From positions 1,871,996 through 1,878,172 of the forward strand of contig CP070627.1 of assembly GCA_020355945.1 (NCBI GenBank): a stretch of DNA of 6,177 nt. The letters are read 5' to 3'. The position numbers and the translations under genes were made by a program. Below the pieces are notes generated by a model. That model ran no database searches, was not told the origin of the DNA, and worked only from the letters and a program-made list of their open reading frames with translations. Position 1 is the stretch's first letter. Each line of letters opens with the position of its first letter. Shown here piece by piece: positions 1 to 4,486 of the stretch. Source of the DNA: Candidatus Aminicenantota bacterium (GTDB taxonomy: Bacteria; Acidobacteriota; Aminicenantia; UBA2199).

Positions 1-40
1 TCTGGCTTTAACCGCTTCCAATGCAAGTTCTTAATGGGTT

Positions 41-59
41 GGGGGTGCCACCCCCTTTT
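41..59 (+). terminator. Possible short intrinsic terminator of an off-window plus-strand gene
   Basis: A G/C-only inverted repeat (GGGGGTG at 41-47 against CACCCCC at 49-55) is followed by four T (56-59). The central single base cannot loop alone, so a 5-6 bp stem with a 3-5 nt loop is realistic. The T run is short. On the minus strand there is no T run after it, so it would serve transcription entering from the left edge. That would make it convergent with the metalloprotease gene. It could equally be a small interspersed palindrome. Confidence 0.4.
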
Positions 60-89
60 CGTGTAAATTAAAATTGAGGGGTTTAAAGC

Positions 90-123
90 AAAACCAAAAT
101 AAAACCGCGCTCAAGCTGCGAGC
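90..123 (-). terminator. Weak candidate terminator of the metalloprotease gene
   Basis: Read on the minus strand about 45 nt after the metalloprotease stop, a short GCTC/GAGC stem (120-123 with 109-112, 7-nt loop) is followed by a GG and a T-rich tract (GGTTTTATTTTGG). The stem is only 4 bp, so it is a marginal terminator. Nothing better is seen between the stop codon and the left edge. No coding sequence is recognised in 1-166. Confidence 0.22.
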
Positions 124-166
124 CACTCAACTGCACCGGTACTGCTTATAAATTAAGAGTAACGGT

Positions 167-1183
167 TTAGGGCAGTTGGTATAGGTTGGGACGATAGTTA
201 AACAGGGTGCAAATGAGTCGGTTCCCCTGCTCGGAAGTAAAATGATTACGGCAATTGTCATCGGTATAGTCCATATAATTATAAATCGGGTCCGGTGTAC
301 CACATGTATATTCCTGGACACATTGCTGGTGGTAAAATTCTTCGGATTCGGTATCGACAATCAGGTCACCGCAGTTATAATCATTACAACAACCACCGTT
401 AAACGTATGGTGTAATCCCAGGTAGTGTCCCATTTCGTGGACCAAAATGCGTCCCTGGTCATAAGGGTAATAATCCCCGTCCCGACCGCCAACGACCAGA
501 TAGTTCATGGTAATACCGTCATTCCATTTGCCGGCATATGTCTGGGGAAAATATGTGTATCCCCCGTGGCCTCCGGCACTGTTGGTATAAACATTGCAGT
601 AGAAATTCGGGTCCCAGGCCAGGGTGTTCTTGTATTGCCGTTCCGCCCTGTCATTGAACCACGTGTTGTTCATGGTGCGGGTAATTCCTGCCAGCACAAA
701 TTGGATTTTGGTATCAAAACCCAATTCTCCCAGTGTACCCGGGATAGCGCGAAAGTCCTCATTTAATACTGCCACCTGGTCGATTACCCGTTGATCCGAA
801 ATATTCCCGGTTCCATCCTCTTTGTAGATGATGTGGAAGACAACAGGAATGGTATAAGGTTCATCGGGCCAATATTCACTTTTGATAACTGTTAGCTCCA
901 GGGAACAATCAGAGGCCAGTCCTTGAATAGATGCCTCGATTGAAGATTCGGTCATGCCTTCGGGAAGTCTCCCTACTCCGCACAATTTCCCGTTTTTCCA
1001 AAAGTAATCCGACAAGAAGTACTCTGTTGGACTTTTAAACACATAGGGACCGGCCTTGATTTTCCCGTCTTTGGTGATGTCAAAGTCATCATTGGCGCTG
1101 CCTCCCCGCAGCGGCAAGGAGTTGAAATTGAGGAACAGGCAGGTCGCTAACAAAAGGGTGAAAAAAGTGATAAATGTTTTCAT
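167..1183 (-). CDS. Secreted M43-family (pappalysin/cytophagalysin-like) zinc metalloprotease
   Basis: This 338-aa protein is a probable exported metzincin endopeptidase. Residues 1-22 form a basic-then-hydrophobic signal peptide. The zinc motif HEMGHYLGLHH has ligands His249, His253 and His259 and catalytic base Glu250, and the Met-turn is at NYMDY (Met304). Cys-rich stretches around 265-325 could form disulfides, as in other M43 enzymes. A KLCGVG motif at Cys68, far upstream of the catalytic domain, resembles the pro-domain Cys of M43 zymogens that can block the zinc (inference). The start was chosen at 1183 because AAAGGAGG lies 5 nt upstream and the signal peptide begins exactly there. 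An in-frame 30-residue extension to 1273 has no signal-like character and would cross the predicted promoter. It appears monocistronic, diverges from the RiPP precursor, and probably depends on sigma-54. The substrate is unknown; nutrient proteins or peptide-leader processing are both possible. The family call is confident. Confidence 0.93.
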   Translation of the reverse strand: MKTFITFFTLLLATCLFLNFNSLPLRGGSANDDFDITKDGKIKAGPYVFKSPTEYFLSDYFWKNGKLCGVGRLPEGMTESSIEASIQGLASDCSLELTVIKSEYWPDEPYTIPVVFHIIYKEDGTGNISDQRVIDQVAVLNEDFRAIPGTLGELGFDTKIQFVLAGITRTMNNTWFNDRAERQYKNTLAWDPNFYCNVYTNSAGGHGGYTYFPQTYAGKWNDGITMNYLVVGGRDGDYYPYDQGRILVHEMGHYLGLHHTFNGGCCNDYNCGDLIVDTESEEFYHQQCVQEYTCGTPDPIYNYMDYTDDNCRNHFTSEQGNRLICTLFNYRPNLYQLP

Positions 1184-1188
1184 GTTAA

Positions 1189-1196
1189 CCTCCTTT
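1189..1196 (-). promoter_or_regulatory. Shine-Dalgarno site fixing the metalloprotease start
   Basis: On the minus strand AAAGGAGG ends 5 nt before the ATG at 1183. This near-perfect anti-16S match decides the start codon over the longer in-frame alternative. Confidence 0.85.
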
Positions 1197-1203
1197 AATT
1201 GAT

Positions 1204-1258
1204 AACCGGCTTTGACCAAAGTCCCGGTTTGATTTTCGATCTGACATCCATCAAACCG
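1204..1258 (-). promoter_or_regulatory. Two mutually exclusive hairpins in the metalloprotease 5' leader
   Basis: In the predicted leader RNA (minus strand), CGGTTTGAT (1258-1250) can pair perfectly over 9 bp with ATCAAACCG (1233-1225). Alternatively, AACCGG (1229-1224) pairs with CCGGTT (1209-1204), continuing inward through CTTTG/CAAAG after a 2-nt bulge. The two structures share bases 1225-1229, so only one can form at a time. The second ends 7 nt before the Shine-Dalgarno site. The pairing is seen directly in the sequence. A switching role is inferred, and a simple 5' stabilising stem is an alternative. Confidence 0.5.
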
Positions 1259-1268
1259 ATAAAGACTA

Positions 1269-1284
1269 AGCAAGCTTTATGCCA
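1269..1284 (-). promoter_or_regulatory. Sigma-54 (-24/-12) promoter for the metalloprotease
   Basis: The minus strand reads TGGCATAAAGCTTGCT, against the consensus TGGCACG-N4-TTGCW. The invariant GG (1283-1282) and GC (1271-1270) are exactly 10 nt apart, and only the C and G of the CACG segment differ. The predicted start site is near 1258, giving a leader of about 75 nt. By eye it is the only GG-N10-GC hit on either strand among the stretches I scanned between the two divergent genes. It is strengthened by three palindromes upstream and a GAFTGA-containing activator gene nearby. Confidence 0.78.
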
Positions 1285-1362
1285 ACAGGCGGCTAATGTC
1301 TCGAAAAGAAGTAATGTCAATGGTTATGGGATTTTATCCCCTATTTTTCCTTTCCTCCCATT

Positions 1363-1377
1363 GTAACGCCTCGTTAC
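1363..1377. promoter_or_regulatory. Operator/enhancer palindrome, copy 1 (with extra half-site)
   Basis: GTAACG-CCT-CGTTAC is a perfect 6-bp inverted repeat with 3-bp centre. It extends by one T/A pair on each side to a 17-bp TGT...ACA dyad, the size NtrC-family Fis-type HTH dimers typically bind. The right arm CGTTACAG is repeated directly at 1380-1387, giving an additional half-site in tandem. The centre (1370) lies about 112 bp upstream of the predicted sigma-54 start site. Confidence 0.75.
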
Positions 1378-1474
1378 AGCGTTACAGGGATTTTACCTGA
1401 CATCTTACAAATCTTCCGCCCCTTTTTGGTGTAGAGGTTGTGATAAAACCAAAGAGCAAAAATAATCGCAGATT

Positions 1475-1489
1475 GTAACGAGACGTTAC
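1475..1489. promoter_or_regulatory. Operator/enhancer palindrome, copy 2
   Basis: GTAACG-AGA-CGTTAC has the same two arms and the same 3-bp spacing as the copies at 1363 and 1576, with a different centre. It is flanked by ATT on the left and GA on the right, as is copy 3. The centre is about 224 bp upstream of the predicted protease start site. Confidence 0.75.
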
Positions 1490-1547
1490 GATTTGACGGC
1501 CTGATGTTTCTAAAATTTCCCCGCATGGATCATGAATGACATAAAAG

Positions 1548-1563
1548 CTTTGATTAATCAAAG
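1548..1563. promoter_or_regulatory. 16-bp perfect palindrome, second class of site
   Basis: CTTTGATTAATCAAAG is a perfect dyad without spacer, lying between palindrome copies 2 and 3 and about 40 bp upstream of the precursor promoter. It shares no sequence with the GTAACG sites, so if it is an operator it is for a different protein. No regulator for it is identified here. Confidence 0.45.
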
Positions 1564-1575
1564 GTTTTTGTTATT

Positions 1576-1590
1576 GTAACGTCTCGTTAC
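1576..1590. promoter_or_regulatory. Operator/enhancer palindrome, copy 3
   Basis: GTAACG-TCT-CGTTAC is the third copy. It ends 10 bp before the -35 hexamer of the precursor promoter, so a bound protein would touch or adjoin RNA polymerase there. Relative to the protease promoter it is the most distant enhancer (about 325 bp upstream). It could therefore serve both divergent genes. Confidence 0.75.
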
Positions 1591-1600
1591 GAATTATTTC

Positions 1601-1628
1601 TTGACATTCATAATAAAATTGTTATAAT
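1601..1628 (+). promoter_or_regulatory. Sigma-70-type promoter of the RiPP precursor
   Basis: The perfect hexamers TTGACA (1601-1606) and TATAAT (1623-1628) are separated by 16 bp. The predicted start near 1635 leaves a leader of about 63 nt. No GG-N10-GC sigma-54 element was found on this strand, so the two divergent genes seem to use different sigma factors. Confidence 0.75.
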
Positions 1629-1675
1629 CATCCTGTGTTTTTGGCGTGCTGATTTAAAAAGGTCAATTTAAAATA

Positions 1676-1683
1676 AAAGGAGG
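1676..1683 (+). promoter_or_regulatory. Shine-Dalgarno site of the RiPP precursor, unusually far from the ATG
   Basis: AAAGGAGG matches the anti-16S sequence very well but ends 14 nt before the ATG at 1698, well beyond the usual 5-9 nt. There is no in-frame start codon between them. The spacing may lower translation, or a nearer purine stretch (AAAGAGAG, 1686-1693) may be used instead. Confidence 0.6.
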
Positions 1684-1697
1684 TTAAAGAGAGTGCC

Positions 1698-1895
1698 ATG
1701 AAACCGATCAGATTTAGTAAGAAGCTAAGGCTTAACAAAAAAACCATTGTCGATTTGAGCAGCAAAGAAATGAACGCAGTCAATGGAGGTGCAGACATCC
1801 CGGATACTAAATCCTGTCCTTTTACGTTCACGAAATGCCAGACCCAGTGTCCATCGAATGGATCTATGCCCTACATCTGCTGCAATCTTTGTTAA
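1698..1895 (+). CDS. RiPP precursor with GG-type leader and six-cysteine core (lanthipeptide-like)
   Basis: This 65-aa peptide has a leader of 31 residues with the pattern KKLRLNKKTIVDL..KEMNAVNGG. That pattern is typical of the GG-leader precursor families annotated as class I lanthipeptide or Bacteroidales-type natural product precursors. Cleavage is expected after Gly30-Gly31, probably by a C39-type peptidase/ABC exporter. The 34-residue core would begin ADIPDTKSC and carries Cys at 40, 47, 51, 61, 62 and 65, with Ser/Thr at 37, 39, 43, 45, 49, 53 and 56. It could thus form thioether rings or disulfides. Codon frame, promoter, Shine-Dalgarno site and terminator all support a real monocistronic gene. 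No LanB/LanC, LanM, radical SAM enzyme or exporter is in the window, so the modification class is undetermined. The ORF on the opposite strand here is a shadow. Confidence 0.85.
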   Translation: MKPIRFSKKLRLNKKTIVDLSSKEMNAVNGGADIPDTKSCPFTFTKCQTQCPSNGSMPYICCNLC

Positions 1896-1919
1896 CTAGT
1901 GCAGTTGTTTATGACGAAG

Positions 1920-1948
1920 GGGGACGGGATTTCCCGTCCCCTTTTTTT
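1920..1948 (+). terminator. Strong intrinsic terminator after the RiPP precursor
   Basis: GGGGACGGG (1920-1928) pairs perfectly with CCCGTCCCC (1933-1941) around the 4-nt loop ATTT, followed by seven T (1942-1948). It starts 24 nt after the precursor stop codon. It should isolate the peptide transcript from the regulator gene downstream. Confidence 0.93.
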
Positions 1949-1976
1949 GCTGGAAAATGACAGGATTTTAGCTTGA

Positions 1977-1989
1977 GATAACCGTTATC
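1977..1989. promoter_or_regulatory. 13-bp palindrome upstream of the response regulator
   Basis: GATAAC-C-GTTATC is a perfect dyad between the terminator and the regulator gene. Its core (TAAC/GTTA) echoes the GTAACG/CGTTAC arms but with a 1-bp centre, so it is not the same site. It might be an autoregulatory operator. No convincing -35/-10 pair was found in 1990-2080; TATAGA at 2050-2055 is the best -10 but lacks a -35. Confidence 0.35.
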
Positions 1990-2094
1990 CACCATTATTT
2001 TCTCGTTTTCAATTATTGAAATACAGATTTTAACTTGATTTTTGCTTGTTATAGAAGAAAAATTGAGGTTCCGATACCATATGGGAGGTAAATC

Positions 2095-3447
2095 GTGATC
2101 AAAGTATTGGTTGTTGAAGACCAGGATGATTTCAGGGAATTAGTAAAGCTGCAATTGATTCAAAATAACTGCCATGTAGATGAAGCACCCGACCTGAAAA
2201 CCGCATCCTGGAAAATTGAGAAAGGCAGCTACGACGTTTTTATCCTGGACGTTAAATTACCGGACGGCAGCAGCATTGACCTGTTTGACCGGTTCCCGGA
2301 AAAATTAGTAACCAGGTCGATTATTATCACTGCCAATGCTACCATTCCCGGGGTGGTTCAAGCCATTAAGAAAGGCGCCTTTAATTATCTTGAGAAACCA
2401 GTGGACGAGGCCCTGCTCATTGCCCAGGTAAAAAAAATTGTTGAAATCAACCGTTTACGAAACGAACATCACTCCATGGTTACTGAAGTGACCTCCAATT
2501 TTACATTTGATGACATCATCTATGAAAGCAAACAAATGCAAGAAGTCATTGACCGCGCCAAAATCCTGGCAACTACTGACAATACGGTTTTGATCCAGGG
2601 GGAAACCGGTGTAGGTAAAGAAGTACTGGCCTATTCCATGCACAACCTTTCCAAACGAAAAGACAAAATTTTTCTTCCTCTTAACTGTGCTTCCATTCCC
2701 ACTGAATTGTTCGAGTCGGAATTGTTTGGTTTTGAGAAAGGGGCTTTTACCGGAGCAGTGGACAGTTACTGTGGTCGTTTTATCCAGGCCAATAATGGCA
2801 CCCTGTTCCTGGACGAAATCGGTGAGTTTCCTCTTCATATCCAGGCCAAATTACTGCGCATATTGGATGAACGGGCCATTTACCGCCTTAAAAGTAAAAC
2901 ACCCATAAAAATCGATGTACGATTGATTGCTGCAACCAACCGGGACCTGATTAAAGAAATCAAATTAAAACAATTCAGGAGTGATCTCTATTATCGACTG
3001 ATAGAATCCGCGATCACTATCTCTCCTTTAAGGGAACGAGTGGAAGATATTTTACCCTTGATTCGACATTTTATCCAGGTTTATAACCGGATTTACAATA
3101 AAGATGTAACCAAAATCAGCAAGGAAGCAGAAAATTATTTCTTGAATTATTCATGGGAAGGCAATGTCCGTGAACTGAAAAATACCATTAAAAGTATCAT
3201 TCCCTTTAAGGTCAACAACATTATTGAAATGTCTGATCTTTCTTCTTCTCTTATTGGGGGAAAGGAGAGCAGGGGAAAAAAGCTTCCCACGCTTGAAGAG
3301 TATGAGAATGAGTATATGCGAAAAGTATTAAAAATAACGAGTTTTAATATTACCCGGGCGTGTGAGATTTTAGGGATATCGCGTCCTCGGTTTTACAGGA
3401 GATTAAAAGACCTTCAATTGGAGGACATTGTGGAGTCGGGCTCTTAG
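2095..3447 (+). CDS. NtrC-family sigma-54-dependent response regulator (REC - AAA+ - Fis HTH)
   Basis: This 450-aa enhancer-binding activator remodels the sigma-54 polymerase closed complex by ATP hydrolysis. The receiver domain (about 1-120) has acidic pocket Glu8/Asp9, phospho-acceptor Asp52, Thr79 and Lys101. The AAA+ domain (about 138-365) has Walker A GETGVGKE (169-176), an intact GAFTGA sigma-54 contact loop (216-221), Walker B TLFLDE (236-241) and a DLYYRL region with arginine finger. The C-terminus (about 400-445) is a Fis-type helix-turn-helix (NITRACEILGISRPRFYRRL). Length is normal for the family and no domain is missing. The start is GTG at 2095 with GGGAGG 6 nt upstream. No cognate histidine kinase is visible, so within this window it is an orphan. 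The three GTAACG-N3-CGTTAC sites and the -24/-12 promoter of the neighbouring protease are its most likely targets; this is inference from proximity and site type. Confidence 0.95.
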   Translation: MIKVLVVEDQDDFRELVKLQLIQNNCHVDEAPDLKTASWKIEKGSYDVFILDVKLPDGSSIDLFDRFPEKLVTRSIIITANATIPGVVQAIKKGAFNYLEKPVDEALLIAQVKKIVEINRLRNEHHSMVTEVTSNFTFDDIIYESKQMQEVIDRAKILATTDNTVLIQGETGVGKEVLAYSMHNLSKRKDKIFLPLNCASIPTELFESELFGFEKGAFTGAVDSYCGRFIQANNGTLFLDEIGEFPLHIQAKLLRILDERAIYRLKSKTPIKIDVRLIAATNRDLIKEIKLKQFRSDLYYRLIESAITISPLRERVEDILPLIRHFIQVYNRIYNKDVTKISKEAENYFLNYSWEGNVRELKNTIKSIIPFKVNNIIEMSDLSSSLIGGKESRGKKLPTLEEYENEYMRKVLKITSFNITRACEILGISRPRFYRRLKDLQLEDIVESGS

Positions 3448-3524
3448 AGGGCCCCCGTGCGGCGAGGTTTCATAGCATCTCGTCATGATGCCGCGGCCTC
3501 ACCCGGATACGAATGAGAATAATT

Positions 3525-3586
3525 AAAAGTTTTTGCGGGGGTCCAGGGGGCGGTTTTTTCAAAAAGAGCCCCCTGGCCGCCGGAGG
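3525..3586. repeat. Hairpin-forming intergenic repeat-like element carrying the downstream RBS
   Basis: CCAGGGGGC (3543-3551) is complementary to GCCCCCTGG (3568-3576), with an inner T6/A5 arm pair (3554-3559 and 3561-3565). The GC-rich tail CCGCCGGAGG follows, and the element is preceded by AAAAGTTTTTGCGGGGG. I recall closely similar intergenic hairpins (GGGTCCAGGGGG...CCCCCTGGCCGCCGGAGGC) scattered in many unrelated bacterial genomes, but could not check this. It is not a terminator, since no T run follows the stem on either strand. Its right end provides GGAGG for the SIR2-like gene. The preceding 3448-3524 shows no ORF, clear promoter or terminator. Confidence 0.6.
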
Positions 3587-3592
3587 CAAGGC

Positions 3593-4486
3593 ATGAAAGA
3601 AGAGGATTTAAAACTTATTATTAATGCCATTGAATCCGGCAAATGCCTGGCCTTTTTAGGCGCAGGCGCCTGCACACCTTTTAAAAATCACAAAAGCAAA
3701 GTAATAAAAGGCCTTCCCACCGGTGGACAATTGGCTAAAACATTGGCGGAAAAATGCCAATATTCCAATGGAAATGCTTATGATTTGTTAAAAGTTGCGG
3801 AATATTTTATGTATGCATACGGCGGTGATCGCGACATGTTGGAAAAAGCCGTCCGCGAAGAGATTCAAAAAACCTGCGCCCCCCGCCCGATTCATACCGT
3901 ACTGGCCCAACTGGAACAGGTTAAAATCATCATCACTTCCAATTACGACAACCTCATGGAAGAAGAACTGCGAAAATACGGCCGAAAACTAACCAGAAAC
4001 GTTTACAACCGACAGAACTCCAGGGCAGCACATTTTAACCATTCACCTATCCTAGAAAAAGGCGAACTAGTCCTGCATAAAATGCACGGAACCATTGAAG
4101 AGCCTGAAAGTATAGTTATAACCGAGTCTGATTATATTAGTTATCTTGCCAACCTCTATGATAAAGATCGCGGTATGCCCGAGTACTTTCGAAAAACCTG
4201 GATCCCGTTTTGTACACTGCTTTTTTTAGGTTACGGCCTGGCAGATTGGAATTTCCGCGTGATATGGGAAGGAGTGCTCTCCGGTTATGCGCAGCAGGCT
4301 TTAAGAAAAGAAGCCTATGCATTGGTAATGGGTTCCACCCACTTTCAAAGAAAATATTGGTCCCGGAAAAATGTGGATATTTTTGACCAGGATTTAACCG
4401 AATTCGCGGTTCAATTAGCTGGACATTTCAACCTGGAAATCCCGCAGTTAGGAATTGAAAAGCAGCCCCAGGGGAGTAACCAATGA
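3593..4486 (+). CDS. SIR2-like protein (probable NAD-consuming effector)
   Basis: This 297-aa cytosolic protein (no signal or membrane segment) has a Rossmann-type SIR2-like fold (SIR2_2 type). Sequence marks are LAFLGAGAC (19-27, NAD-binding GAGxS loop with Cys27 in place of Ser), ITSNYDNL (114-121, catalytic Asn117/Asp119 region), KMHGT (163-167, the candidate catalytic His165), a following acceptor-type segment ESIVITESDY, and FLGYGLADWNFR (211-222, the GxSxxDxx-like motif). There is no zinc-binding Cys4 module, so it is not a classical deacetylase sirtuin. Relatives in Thoeris ThsA, DSR and Avs-type systems hydrolyse NAD+ on phage sensing. ATG 3593 is chosen because GGAGG lies 6 nt upstream; the 20-residue TTG extension only translates the hairpin repeat. 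Its stop overlaps the next start (ATGA), indicating coupled expression with the STAND NTPase. The defence role is inferred. Confidence 0.85.
   Translation: MKEEDLKLIINAIESGKCLAFLGAGACTPFKNHKSKVIKGLPTGGQLAKTLAEKCQYSNGNAYDLLKVAEYFMYAYGGDRDMLEKAVREEIQKTCAPRPIHTVLAQLEQVKIIITSNYDNLMEEELRKYGRKLTRNVYNRQNSRAAHFNHSPILEKGELVLHKMHGTIEEPESIVITESDYISYLANLYDKDRGMPEYFRKTWIPFCTLLFLGYGLADWNFRVIWEGVLSGYAQQALRKEAYALVMGSTHFQRKYWSRKNVDIFDQDLTEFAVQLAGHFNLEIPQLGIEKQPQGSNQ

Noticed and set aside
425..766. 113-residue plus-strand ORF inside the metalloprotease gene
   Set aside because: It lies antisense within a gene with clear catalytic motifs, has no recognisable domain, and is a shadow.
1127..1183. Lipoprotein signal (LATC at residues 12-15) in the metalloprotease
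   Set aside because: Thr precedes the Cys instead of Gly/Ala/Ser, and the Cys lies inside the hydrophobic core; an ordinary signal peptide fits better.
1184..1273. N-terminal 30-residue extension of the metalloprotease
   Set aside because: It would place the signal peptide internally, has no ribosome-binding site as good as AAAGGAGG at 1196-1189, and overlaps the predicted leader and sigma-54 promoter.
1363..1590. Three spaced repeats as a CRISPR-like array
   Set aside because: The units are 15-17 bp palindromes with unequal spacing (112 and 101 bp), far from CRISPR geometry; operator sites explain them.
1642..1657. Possible plus-strand sigma-54 promoter (TTGGCGTGCTGA...) for the precursor
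   Set aside because: The -12 position reads TA instead of GC at the required 10-nt spacing, and a perfect sigma-70 promoter is present just upstream.
1628..1831. 67-residue hydrophobic minus-strand ORF over the precursor promoter and gene
   Set aside because: It overlaps the promoter and coding sequence of a well-supported plus-strand gene and has no ribosome-binding site that I could see.
2455..2838. 127-residue minus-strand ORF inside the response regulator
   Set aside because: It is antisense to the conserved AAA+ core, so reading-frame openness follows from the real gene's codons.
3543..3576. Intrinsic terminator of the response regulator gene
   Set aside because: The stem is strong but no T run follows it on either strand, and it sits directly before a start codon with the RBS attached.
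3533..3592. TTG start giving 20 extra residues on the SIR2-like protein
   Set aside because: The extra residues are a translation of the GC-rich hairpin repeat. ATG 3593 has GGAGG at proper spacing and the domain starts directly after it.
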